NCBI GenBank assembly: GCA_029262315.1
Contig: JAJCZP010000237.1
Span: 25,926-89,925 of the forward strand
Length of the DNA stretch: 64,000 nt
Direction: 5' to 3'
DNA from: Deltaproteobacteria bacterium
GTDB taxonomy: Bacteria; Desulfobacterota; Binatia; UTPRO1
Positions 42,619 to 51,043 of the stretch are shown in pieces; the first letter of the stretch is position 1, and every line of letters starts with the position of its first letter. Position numbers and translations under genes: made by a program. Under the pieces are notes generated by a model. The model saw only the letters and a list, made by a program, of their open reading frames with translations, did not search any database and had not been told where the DNA came from.

Positions 42619-43782
42619 ATGTCGCAGTTCATGGAAGTCATCGAGTGGCTCGATCCCACAGGCGAAGAGTTGGTGCACCGCGTCCCCGAAGAGGGCTCGG
42701 GTGAGACCAAGTTCGGCGCGCAGCTGATCGTTCGCGATAGCCAGGCGGCGATCTTCTATCGCGACGGCAAAGGGCTCGATGTCGTCGGCCCCGGGCGCCA
42801 CACCCTCTCCACCCTGAACCTGCCGATCCTCACGAAGGTCTTGTCGTTGCCGTGGGGCTTCACGAGTCCGTTTCGCGCCGAAGCGTATTTCGTCAACCTC
42901 AAAGTCTTCACGAACCTCCGCTGGGGCACAAAGGATCCCGTGGCGTTCAAAGATCGCGAGCTTGGCCTGGTACGCCTGCGCGCGTTCGGCGCATTCACGA
43001 TCCGGATCACCCAGCCGCTGCTGTTCGTGAACATGCTCGTCGGCACACAGGGCTCCTTCGCGACGAGCGCCATCGAGGACTATCTGCGCGAGGTGATCGT
43101 CTCCCGTTTGAACGATTTTCTCGGCGAGCGTGTCGAGAGCATCCTCGACCTCCCAAGCCAGTACGACGAAATGGGCGTCGCGGTGAAGAATCGTCTCGAA
43201 GCCGACTTCACGAAGTACGGCATCGAGTTGGTCGATTTCCTGATCAACCGCATCACTCCGCCCGACGACGTGCAACAGATGATCGATGCGCGAAGCGGCA
43301 TGGGCGCGGTCGGCAATCTCGACGATTTCCTGAAGTTCAAGGCCGCGCGAGGACTCGACGAGGGAGGCTCGGGCCCCGATGGGGGTGGCGGCGCCGCCGC
43401 GTCCGGCATGGGACTCGGCGTGGGAGCGGGCCTCGGCATGATGCTTCCTGGCCTCCTCTTCAAGAGCATTCGCGATCAAGCCACCGAACTCGACGACATC
43501 GTCGCGCGCGGCGTCGTCCATTGCGACGAGTGTCACGGCGAGGTCCAGATCGACGCGCGCTTCTGCGCCCACTGCGGCCATCAAATGGTCGTCATCAAGA
43601 AATGTCCGAGCTGCGACAAGAACGTCACGGCCCAGGCTAGGTTCTGCTCGTCGTGCGGCCTCGATCTGGGCGCCGAGCTGCACTGCGCAAAGTGCGACAC
43701 CAAGTTGCCCGCAGGAACGCGCTTCTGCTTCCACTGCGGCGACCGTGTCGGCGCCGCGCCCGAGACGCCGCCGACACCGTGA
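42619..43782 (+). CDS. SPFH (band 7-like) protein with three C-terminal zinc ribbons
   Basis: Residues ~25-225 form an SPFH-type domain (VGPGRHTLSTLNLPIL, YLREVIVSRLNDFLG, YGIELVDFLINRITPP). A glycine/alanine hinge follows near 265-290, and three double-CxxC ribbons close the protein: CDECHGEVQIDARFCAHCG, CPSCDKNVTAQARFCSSCG and CAKCDTKLPAGTRFCFHCG. The layout matches the YdjI-type SPFH proteins of the B. subtilis ydjFGHI operon, which work with PspA at the membrane. The start is ATG 42619 after AAGGAGG. The stop overlaps the next zinc-ribbon gene. It probably acts in envelope stress or membrane organisation. The 204 bases before it hold only the ArsR promoter. Confidence 0.85.
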   Translation: MSQFMEVIEWLDPTGEELVHRVPEEGSGETKFGAQLIVRDSQAAIFYRDGKGLDVVGPGRHTLSTLNLPILTKVLSLPWGFTSPFRAEAYFVNLKVFTNLRWGTKDPVAFKDRELGLVRLRAFGAFTIRITQPLLFVNMLVGTQGSFATSAIEDYLREVIVSRLNDFLGERVESILDLPSQYDEMGVAVKNRLEADFTKYGIELVDFLINRITPPDDVQQMIDARSGMGAVGNLDDFLKFKAARGLDEGGSGPDGGGGAAASGMGLGVGAGLGMMLPGLLFKSIRDQATELDDIVARGVVHCDECHGEVQIDARFCAHCGHQMVVIKKCPSCDKNVTAQARFCSSCGLDLGAELHCAKCDTKLPAGTRFCFHCGDRVGAAPETPPTP

Positions 43783-45149
43783 CGCCAGCGCCCCAAGGGG
43801 CCGCGGCGTCGGTCGTCGTCGCGACGTCGTGCCCGCGCTGCGGCGCCCCACTCGAACTCGGCGAAACCGCGAACGCCACCCGCTGCGGGCACTGCCGCGC
43901 GCATCTGGCGGTCACGGGTCGCGGCCAGACGCTGAGCTACCAGATCGCGCCCCGCGTCTCGCCCGCTGACGCGCGCTCACTCGTCCGATTCGCTCAGCCG
44001 AACAACGGCACGCATCATCACGTCGGCGATCCTCGTCTGTTCCTCTTCCCGTACTACCGACTCACCGGCCTCGAGCTCCGGTGGACACGCGCCCCCGAGC
44101 CCGAGCGACAGCGTCCGCGCGCCACACCCCGGTTCGCCAACGGTGAAGCGGAGTTGCTCGCGATCGCGAGCGCCATCGCCATCGCGCGCCAGCCGCGCCC
44201 GCTGCACTCGCCACTCTTCGGGGGGCGCTGGGTCGAGCGCAACGTTGCCGCCTGTGACACCGCCGGCCTGGCCAGCTACTCGCTCGGGATCCGCCCGAGC
44301 GTCCTCCGGCTCGAGCTCTTTCGTCCCGACCCGGCGGCGACGGCCGTAGCCCCCACATACGCGGCCGAACAGGCGCTCGACCTCGCCAAGGCGGCGGGAC
44401 CAGACGGCCCGGCACCGCTGCACACGACGATGCTCGCCCGTCATCTGTCGGTGGTCTACTTCCCCTACTGGGTGATCGACGTCCGAGCCACCGACCGCCA
44501 TCGTTGCGTGATCGTCGACGGCACGTCGAGTTCGATCGTTGCCAGCGACATCGACCCCGACGTCCTGATGCGGCTCGCCGCACCTAGGATGCCCGCAGTC
44601 CGCACGCTCGGCTTTCGCCCCCTGGTCTGTCCGAACTGCGGGTGGGATCTACCCGAAGACCCCGATCAAGTCGTCTTCCACTGCCAGTCCTGTATGCGGG
44701 CATGGGAGCTGAGCTGCGACGGCCTTGCTTCCATACCCTACGCCGTCGCGCCGATCCCCAAGGGAACCGACAGCGAGTACGAGATGCTGCCCGTCTGGAT
44801 TCTCGACCGCCCGGGGGCCGAGTCGCACGACCGCGTCTTCGCGCCAGCGTTCCATTTCCGAAACGTCCGCCGCGCGGTGGATCTCGGACGAAGCCTGACG
44901 AGGATCGCGGCGGAGCCGCCCGAACACGCCGACTGCGACCGGCCGCTCGGGCGCTGCCATCTCGATCGCGCCGACGGCGCCGCCTTCGGGCGTTTTGTGC
45001 TGGCGGGGTTGCAGCCCGACGGCCTTCCCCCCACGGACGGCTCTTCGGCGCACGCGCCGACGCTCGCGTGGCTCCCCTTTCGCGTCGGGCCGTACGCCTT
45101 GCACGAGCCACGGACGGGAACCGCGCTCCCGAAGCGCCTCCTGCCGTAG
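43779..45149 (+). CDS. zinc-ribbon protein paired with the SPFH gene
   Basis: The GTG start at 43779 overlaps the SPFH stop. The product is 456 residues with an N-terminal ribbon CPRCGAPLELGETANATRCGHC and a second CPNCGWDL...FHCQSC near residue 290. In between are beta-rich segments such as DPRLFLFPYYRLTGLELRW and LARHLSVVYFPYWVIDV. No transmembrane helix is obvious. Ribbon-containing partners also accompany SPFH proteins in ydj-type operons (YdjG), so a joint complex is likely. I do not recognise the central domain by name. Confidence 0.75.
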   Translation: MTPAPQGAAASVVVATSCPRCGAPLELGETANATRCGHCRAHLAVTGRGQTLSYQIAPRVSPADARSLVRFAQPNNGTHHHVGDPRLFLFPYYRLTGLELRWTRAPEPERQRPRATPRFANGEAELLAIASAIAIARQPRPLHSPLFGGRWVERNVAACDTAGLASYSLGIRPSVLRLELFRPDPAATAVAPTYAAEQALDLAKAAGPDGPAPLHTTMLARHLSVVYFPYWVIDVRATDRHRCVIVDGTSSSIVASDIDPDVLMRLAAPRMPAVRTLGFRPLVCPNCGWDLPEDPDQVVFHCQSCMRAWELSCDGLASIPYAVAPIPKGTDSEYEMLPVWILDRPGAESHDRVFAPAFHFRNVRRAVDLGRSLTRIAAEPPEHADCDRPLGRCHLDRADGAAFGRFVLAGLQPDGLPPTDGSSAHAPTLAWLPFRVGPYALHEPRTGTALPKRLLP

Positions 45150-45203
45150 GCACAGCGGCGCGGACGCCCTTGATGCTAGCCGCGCGCCTGTTACGATCCG
45201 CCC

Positions 45204-45785
45204 ATGCGATCCCTCATTATGGCAGCCGTCGCGGTAGCACTGGTAGGCACGGGACAGATCGTTACTGCCGCCGGGCTCGGTCCCGGCACGAAGCTGCCCA
45301 CGATCTCACTGAACGACCAGCACAACGAACCGGGACAAATCGACACGACGACTTCGACCGTCCTGTTTACCCGTGACATGGACGCTTCGAAGGTAGCCAA
45401 GGAAGCGCTCGCCGAGAACGGCGAGCAACTGCTGGACAAAGCCGGAGCGGTCTACGTCGCGGACATCGCCCGCATGCCCGGATTCGTGACGCGATTCTTC
45501 GCCGTTCCGGCAATGCGAAAGCGACCGTATCGCATGCTCCTCGATCGTGAGGGCAACGCGACCACCAGCTTCCCGACCGAAGAGGGACACGTCACACTGA
45601 TCCGGCTCGAGGGCCTGACCATCCGCCGCGTCGAACACCTCGACTCGGCCTGGGCGCTCCGGCGCGCACTGCGCGCGGCCGCCGCCGAACGCGCAACCGC
45701 CGCCGCACCACCCCCAGAAACGGCACCCGCGGCGCCAGCTGCCGCATCCGACGCCCCCGCTCCGGCTGACCAACCAGACTCCTAA
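45204..45785 (+). CDS. exported thioredoxin-fold-like protein (YtfJ-type, no CxxC)
   Basis: The 193-residue product starts with a signal peptide (MAAVAVALVGTGQIVTAAG). GTKLPTISLNDQHNEPG, STVLFTRDMDASKVAKEAL and RKRPYRMLLDREGNATTSFP match the strand order of a thioredoxin-like fold but contain no cysteine pair, so it is not redox active. The last ~35 residues are an Ala/Pro linker-like tail. TTGATG and TACGAT (16-base spacer) end six bases before the ATG, suggesting a leaderless mRNA. Function is unknown. Confidence 0.7.
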   Translation: MRSLIMAAVAVALVGTGQIVTAAGLGPGTKLPTISLNDQHNEPGQIDTTTSTVLFTRDMDASKVAKEALAENGEQLLDKAGAVYVADIARMPGFVTRFFAVPAMRKRPYRMLLDREGNATTSFPTEEGHVTLIRLEGLTIRRVEHLDSAWALRRALRAAAAERATAAAPPPETAPAAPAAASDAPAPADQPDS

Positions 45786-45812
45786 CCCAGGCGCCACTGG
45801 AGGCCGAGGGCA

Positions 45813-46610
45813 ATGGATTTCCGCACGATGATGACGCTCGAAGCGCACGGTCCCGACACCTTCGTGGCAACCGGGCCGCGCTATCCATGGGGCGGCCTGT
45901 ACGGTGGACAGATCGTCGCACAGGCGCTTCGTGCCGCGGCTCTCGTCGTCGAGCCAGAGTACGTCGTCCACTCGCTGCACGCCTACTTCATTCGACTCGG
46001 CGACGCCGCCGAGCCGATTCGTCTCGAGGTCGACCGTATTCGAAACGGGCGCAGCTTCGTCACCCGCCGCGTCGTCGCCCGCCAGTCGGGTGGCGCGATC
46101 CTGAATCTCTCGGCGTCGTTTCACGTCCCCGCGGAGGCACCGGACGACGTCCACACCGAACAGATGCCCACGGTCACCACACCGGACGAGATCCCCGAAG
46201 ACGGCTGGAGTCCGCTGATCGGGCGACGCTTTCTCGGCACGGACATCGGCCCGGGACGCATCGGCGCGTGGCTGCGCCTGATCGGCGACGTCGGCGACGA
46301 TCCGGTCCTGAACGCGTGCGCCCTCGCCTACCTCTCCGACGACCTCCCCACCGACGCGGTGTTCGCGCGCCACCCGGCACGCCCGCCGCGCGAGACCGCG
46401 CACGAGGCATTCTGGAGCGCCAGCCTCGACCACGCCATCTGGTTTCACCACCAAGCGCGCATGTCTGATTGGCACCTGCACGACTTCACCTGTCGCAGCT
46501 TGGTGGGCACGCACGGGCTATCGGTCGGCTCGGTCTTCTCCCCGACCGGCCGCCAGATCGCCACCATCTCGCAGGAAGTCCTCGTCCGCCCCCGCCGCCC
46601 TACCGCGTAG
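45813..46610 (+). CDS. acyl-CoA thioesterase, TesB type
   Basis: A 265-residue double hot-dog thioesterase. The N-terminal hot-dog has YPWGGLYGGQIVAQALRAA and HSLHAYFIRLGDA. The C-terminal one has ALAYLSDDLPTDAV with the catalytic-region aspartate, then ASLDHAIWFHH and THGLSVGSVFSPTGRQIATISQE, all diagnostic of TesB. It would hydrolyse acyl-CoA to free acid and CoA. A GAGG ribosome site precedes the ATG. It is convergent with the large exported protein gene. Confidence 0.92.
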   Translation: MDFRTMMTLEAHGPDTFVATGPRYPWGGLYGGQIVAQALRAAALVVEPEYVVHSLHAYFIRLGDAAEPIRLEVDRIRNGRSFVTRRVVARQSGGAILNLSASFHVPAEAPDDVHTEQMPTVTTPDEIPEDGWSPLIGRRFLGTDIGPGRIGAWLRLIGDVGDDPVLNACALAYLSDDLPTDAVFARHPARPPRETAHEAFWSASLDHAIWFHHQARMSDWHLHDFTCRSLVGTHGLSVGSVFSPTGRQIATISQEVLVRPRRPTA

Positions 46611-46627
46611 CGCCCGGGGGGAGTCCG

Positions 46628-48226
46628 CTACTCGGACTTCGCCTTGAACCTGCCGGGGGCGTTTTTCTTGGCCGGACCAGCGAAGCTGTCCTCCCAGCAC
46701 TGTCCGGTGGTGGTCTGCAACTGCATCCGGAGCGGCAGGGCGAGAGGAAGTGTCGGTGTCGGCAACGACGCTCCGCGTGCCTTCACGACCACGCCGGCTT
46801 TTCGAGCGTCGCCCGGCTTGAGCACGATACTCGCGATCCCACCAGACGCAGCCGCTCGATCGCGGTAGCGAAAACCACGCGAGCCGCGCGGCGTGCCGAG
46901 GCCTCTCCAGCACGACCTCTGCTTCGAGCCCCGACTGCACTTGGTACCGATATCCACCATGGCCCCGAACACGAGGGTCGGTGTCAGCCCGGACTCATCG
47001 TACAGGCACACTGCCAAACCATGATCCCGCAGCATGTCGCCGAAATCAGTGGCCGTCGTCCCGCTACCGCGCTTCCAGCGCCAGACGAGGGCGTCGCGAC
47101 GATCGTCCGCGCGATCCCAGATCTCCAGCGATCCCTTGCCAGCGTCGACCGGCTGTCGGCACGGTGCAAGCGGTGTGTCCGAACACGCGATCGCCGCTCG
47201 TGCACCATCCGGATTCGCCACGACGGTCGCCCAGTCGATCGAACGTTTGACCAGCTGGCCGGGCGGCCTGTCGGTAGGCTTGGTGTGGATCCGAAAGTTG
47301 AACTCGGGGCTCGGACCTGGTGCCGCGGTCGAGCCGCTCGTACCATCGGCGTTCTGCACGACGGTGGCATCGATGGCGATCACCAACCGATGGTGCTCGA
47401 TGTGACGGGAGCCGTTGGCGTGCCAAGCCGGATCGGTCGGATCGATCGCGAAATCGGGATCGTGCTCGTGCTTGTCACGATAGGTTTCGAACTCGTGTCG
47501 ATTGTAGGTCATGCGAAAGCTCCGAGCCGAGGACAGCGCGCCCTCGTCGTCGTCGACGTCGTCGCCCTCGTCCGCGTCGTCGTCGATTTCGTACAGCACG
47601 CCCTCATCTGCGAGATCGAGGAGCTGCATCAACACACCCTGCGTGTTGTAGATGACGACATCGTCGCCATCGAACACGAGCCGGTGGCCAATCGCTCGCC
47701 CTCGGAACCGCATCGCCGTGGCGATCGGAGAAATGTCGAGCGGGATGTAGATCGTACCGTCGGCGCCAGCGACCGCTTGATACGATGTCGCCACCGTTTT
47801 CACGTGCCCCTCGAGAAGCGAAAGCGGTGGCGGAAGCACCGTGAAGTCGGTATCGGGAATCACGAGCTTGGTCACCGAACCGCGGGCGACCGCGACGGCC
47901 GTCGGGCCGGGAGGCAGGCTCGGCACCGGAACGACGAGCTGCGCTTTGACGACCCCGTCGGCGAAATCGCGCTTCACCACGGCCGTCGCCTCCACCGCGA
48001 CACCCGCACCGAACTTGACGTCGTAGGTCTCTCCAACGACGAAACTCGGCGCGAACAAGGTGATCTCCCGTCCGGGTGACGCAAAGGCGGGACGGATCGG
48101 CCCTGGTGGAGGTGCCGGCTTCGCGCACCCACATCCGGCCTCGACCGAACGGAGATCGACAATGAGGCTGCTCAGCAACACCAGAGCCATGGCGCACAAT
48201 CGCAGACCACCCTTTGCATCTCTCAT
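46628..48226 (-). CDS. large exported protein with IPT/TIG-like N-terminal module, function unknown
   Basis: The start at ATG 48226 follows GGAAGGCGG and gives 532 residues with a signal peptide (LCAMALVLLSSLIVDLRSVEAG). A cysteine-rich GCGC junction and a beta-sandwich module follow (GREITLFAPSFVVGETYDV, PPGPTAVAVARGSVTKL), resembling IPT/TIG surface domains. An acidic stretch YEIDDDADEGDDVDDDEG lies near residue 195. The C-terminal part has paired cysteines (ACSDTPLAPC, KCSRGSKQRSCW, QCWEDSF). I do not recognise the family. The open frame extends to 48349 without support. Confidence 0.65.
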   Translation of the reverse strand: MRDAKGGLRLCAMALVLLSSLIVDLRSVEAGCGCAKPAPPPGPIRPAFASPGREITLFAPSFVVGETYDVKFGAGVAVEATAVVKRDFADGVVKAQLVVPVPSLPPGPTAVAVARGSVTKLVIPDTDFTVLPPPLSLLEGHVKTVATSYQAVAGADGTIYIPLDISPIATAMRFRGRAIGHRLVFDGDDVVIYNTQGVLMQLLDLADEGVLYEIDDDADEGDDVDDDEGALSSARSFRMTYNRHEFETYRDKHEHDPDFAIDPTDPAWHANGSRHIEHHRLVIAIDATVVQNADGTSGSTAAPGPSPEFNFRIHTKPTDRPPGQLVKRSIDWATVVANPDGARAAIACSDTPLAPCRQPVDAGKGSLEIWDRADDRRDALVWRWKRGSGTTATDFGDMLRDHGLAVCLYDESGLTPTLVFGAMVDIGTKCSRGSKQRSCWRGLGTPRGSRGFRYRDRAAASGGIASIVLKPGDARKAGVVVKARGASLPTPTLPLALPLRMQLQTTTGQCWEDSFAGPAKKNAPGRFKAKSE

Positions 48227-48407
48227 GGTATCCGCCTTCCTTCCCGATCTCGCGACTCCGGTGCCACAGGAGCCCCCATGGGACTGATCAGCAAAGACCG
48301 GACCACGCCGTGACGGATTGGAGCCTACGAAGTCCCACGATTCGCTCACGAATCTGGATACCTGGATCGAGCGAATCTGGCAGCACCGTGCCGCCAGCTG
48401 CTCCTTT

Positions 48408-48421
48408 TGTCACAGGTGACA
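48408..48421. promoter_or_regulatory. inverted repeat, possible operator
   Basis: TGTCACAGGTGACA has perfect six-base arms around AG. It lies in the divergent region upstream of both the exported protein and the CoA transferases. No regulator gene is adjacent. Confidence 0.4.
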
Positions 48422-48543
48422 CTACGGTGGCGCTGTGGATCCTCGACCGAACCCACCTCCGGGAACGCATTTCGCCCGCTCGCTCACCACGCTCGCCGGT
48501 AACTCGCAGGCGGGATCGCGGTCACGATTCCGCGCCCTGGAAA

Positions 48544-48559
48544 ACAAACGATCGTTTGT
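48544..48559. promoter_or_regulatory. TetR-type operator, copy 2 (perfect palindrome)
   Basis: ACAAACGATCGTTTGT is a fully self-complementary 16-mer, and its seven-base arms are identical to the site at 32803. It is 22 bases upstream of the first CoA transferase ATG, placed to block transcription start. Both sites precede acyl-CoA genes, pointing to a shared repressor encoded elsewhere. Confidence 0.7.
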
Positions 48560-48581
48560 GCTACACCGCAGCTTCCCGAGT

Positions 48582-49766
48582 ATGAGCGTCGCGCTGGAAA
48601 ATGTCGTCGTGTTGGACCTGACGACGCAACTGTGGGGGTCGATGGCGGCAGCGCTGCTCGCGGACTTCGGAGCCGAGGTCATTCGCGTCGACGACCGGCA
48701 AGGCCGCGACGGCCCGCAACCGGACGGCACCTGGAACCACACGTTCGACCTGGTGCATCGCAACAAGAAGAGCCTGTCGGTCGATCGCACGAGCGAGCGA
48801 GGGCAGCGGCTGCTCACAACACTCGCGGCCAAGGTCGATGTCGTCATCACCGATCGGCGCGAGCCCGAGCTGGCCGCCGACGGGCTGGACTACGCCTCGG
48901 TGTCCGCCGCGCGTCCCGACACGGTGTACGCGCAAGGCTCAGGGTTCGGACCCAAGGGACCGGACGCCGGGCTGCCACCGCTGGACGAACTCGCGGCGGC
49001 GCGAGCAGGGATGATGCCGTTGCTCCCGCAGCCAGATCAGCCACCGGTCTACGCCGGCCACGGGCAGATGTATACGAGCGTCATGCTGGCGTACGGCGTC
49101 GTGGTCGCGCTCTTCCATCGAAAGAAGACGGGCGAAGGACAGCGCGTGGATGCATCGCTCCTTGCCGGCAACATGTATGGTGCCAGCCTCGACTTGCAGG
49201 CGTACCTGGCGATTGGCGAGGATCGACTCCTGCAACCCGTGTCGCGGCTCGACGCGGGCAACCCCATGAGCGGCGTACTGTACCCGAGTCAAGACGGCCT
49301 CTGGATCGCCGTCACCATGCCCGACACCGACCGTTGGTGGCCGATGCTCGCAGAGATCACAGGTCTGGACGCCGCCGATCCGCGGTTCGACACACACGAC
49401 AAGCGTTGCAGCGACAACCGGTTGGCACTGATCGCCGCCCTCGACGACGCGTTCAAACAACACCCGGCCGAGTACTGGCGGAAGATCTTCAATGAGCGAC
49501 AGATGTCCGCGGACGTCATCGAAGACTACGAGTATCCGGCAACCGATCCCTCGGCCCGCGACAATCGCTACATCCTCGATCTCGACGACGCCAGCCTCGG
49601 ACCGCTCCGCACGCTCGGGTTCCCCATCTTCATGACCGACACGCCCGCGCGTCTACGCGCGAACGCGCCCCGGCGCGGCCAACACTCGGCCGAGATCCTC
49701 CGTGACCTCCTCGACTACTCGGAACGCGACATCGCCGCGCTCGAACAGGAGGGCGTCCTCGGCTGA
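48582..49766 (+). CDS. family III CoA transferase (CaiB/BaiF), array member 1
   Basis: A 394-residue CoA transferase. The N-terminal block is VVVLDLTTQLWGSMAAALLADFGAEVIRVDD, followed by HRNKKSLSVD. The aspartate in LPPLDELAAARAG aligns with the catalytic Asp of formyl-CoA transferase. VMLAYGVVVALFHRKKTGEGQRVDASLL is the family core. I start at ATG 48582; upstream codons overlap the operator. First of three tandem paralogues; the next begins eight bases after its stop. Confidence 0.88.
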   Translation: MSVALENVVVLDLTTQLWGSMAAALLADFGAEVIRVDDRQGRDGPQPDGTWNHTFDLVHRNKKSLSVDRTSERGQRLLTTLAAKVDVVITDRREPELAADGLDYASVSAARPDTVYAQGSGFGPKGPDAGLPPLDELAAARAGMMPLLPQPDQPPVYAGHGQMYTSVMLAYGVVVALFHRKKTGEGQRVDASLLAGNMYGASLDLQAYLAIGEDRLLQPVSRLDAGNPMSGVLYPSQDGLWIAVTMPDTDRWWPMLAEITGLDAADPRFDTHDKRCSDNRLALIAALDDAFKQHPAEYWRKIFNERQMSADVIEDYEYPATDPSARDNRYILDLDDASLGPLRTLGFPIFMTDTPARLRANAPRRGQHSAEILRDLLDYSERDIAALEQEGVLG

Positions 49767-49773
49767 GGGCGCG

Positions 49774-50991
49774 ATGACGATGGCAGGTCCGCTCGACGGT
49801 ATTCGCGTTCTCGACCTCACGATGTGGTTCCAGGGCCCGGTCGCCGGCCAGCATCTGGCCGACCTGGGCGCCGAAGTCATTCATCTCGAGAGCCCCAAGG
49901 GCGGTGACTTCGCGCGTGGCGTGCGCAGCATCAAAGCGCTCGCGATCGGCGACTGGAATCAATACTTCCTCGTCATCAATCGTAACAAGAAAAGCATGGC
50001 CGTCGATCTCAACACCCCCGACGGGAAAGAGATCGCGCATCGACTGGTCGAGACGTCGGACGTGTTCCTGACCAATCTCAGTGCCAAGGCGCTCGAGAAG
50101 TGGAACGTCACCTACGACGAGCTCGCCAAGCGCAACCCGCGACTGATCTACGCAATGGGAAGCGGCTATGGCCCTTACGGCCGCATCACGAAACCATCCT
50201 TCGATATGACGGTGCAGGCGCTGATCGGGGTCATGGCACGTCAGGGAGAACCGGGCGAGCCGCCGATCTACCTCGGCATGGGCTCCGGCGATGCGATGGG
50301 TGGCATGATGGCGGCACTCGGCATCATGCTCGCACTCTACGCACGAGAGACGACTGGACGCGGCCAGTTCCTCGATGCTTCGCTCTACGGCGCGCAAACG
50401 TTCATGGCCGCGCCGACCCTCCAGGCCTACCTCGCCACCGGAAGCCCACGCTACGCACGGCCGGTGTCGCGCACCGATCCAGACAATCCGCTCTGGAACA
50501 CCTACCGGGCGAAGGACCAGTGGATGTTCCTGTGCGTACCGAACGAAGACACGCCCTGGAAAACCCTCTGCGACTCGCTCGACGCCGGCACACTCGCCGC
50601 CGATCCACGCTTCGCCGATCCCGAGAAGCGGCGCGCGCAGGCCACGGCACTCGTTGCCGCGCTCGACGCTCGCATGGCGACACGTGACGCCAGCGCCTGG
50701 ATGGACCGCTGGACGAAGGCCGGCATAGACGCCAGCCCCATCGTCACGTTCAAAGAGCTCGCGGCCGACCCACAGGCGTGGGACAACGACTACCTGCTCA
50801 ACGCGCACTGCGAAGAGGTGAATCGCGAGGTCAAAATCCGCGGCCTCCCCGTCGGCTTCACCAAAACGCCCGGCGTCGTCGAAACACTCGGCCCACAACT
50901 CGGCCAGGACACCGAGCTCATCCTGTTCGAGACGCTCGGCTACGACTGGGACAAGATCGGCGAGCTGAAAGCTGGAGGAACCATCCTCTGA
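49774..50991 (+). CDS. family III CoA transferase (CaiB/BaiF), array member 2
   Basis: A 405-residue CoA transferase: GIRVLDLTMWFQGPVAGQHLADLGAEVIHLES, INRNKKSMAVDLN, the probable catalytic Asp in SFDMTVQALIG, and GIMLALYARETTGRGQFLDASL. VSRTDPDNPLWNTYRAKDQWMFLCV is the C-terminal family block. It sits between two paralogues in one transcript. Subunits of some family III enzymes are hetero-oligomeric (as in benzylsuccinate CoA transferase), so joint function is possible. Confidence 0.9.
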   Translation: MTMAGPLDGIRVLDLTMWFQGPVAGQHLADLGAEVIHLESPKGGDFARGVRSIKALAIGDWNQYFLVINRNKKSMAVDLNTPDGKEIAHRLVETSDVFLTNLSAKALEKWNVTYDELAKRNPRLIYAMGSGYGPYGRITKPSFDMTVQALIGVMARQGEPGEPPIYLGMGSGDAMGGMMAALGIMLALYARETTGRGQFLDASLYGAQTFMAAPTLQAYLATGSPRYARPVSRTDPDNPLWNTYRAKDQWMFLCVPNEDTPWKTLCDSLDAGTLAADPRFADPEKRRAQATALVAALDARMATRDASAWMDRWTKAGIDASPIVTFKELAADPQAWDNDYLLNAHCEEVNREVKIRGLPVGFTKTPGVVETLGPQLGQDTELILFETLGYDWDKIGELKAGGTIL

Positions 50992-51043
50992 CCGCCCGCG
51001 GCGCGCGGGGAGGGACGCAGGACGCCGCCCCCTGGGAGCACAC

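Larger units (their letters stand above)
48227..48581. other. 355-bp divergent regulatory region
   Basis: No gene is supported between the exported protein and the CoA transferase array. It contains two inverted repeats listed separately (48408-48421 and 48544-48559) and a duplicated GAATCTGG near 48354 and 48373. The 16-mer at 48544 ends 22 bases before the first CoA transferase start. Confidence 0.6.
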
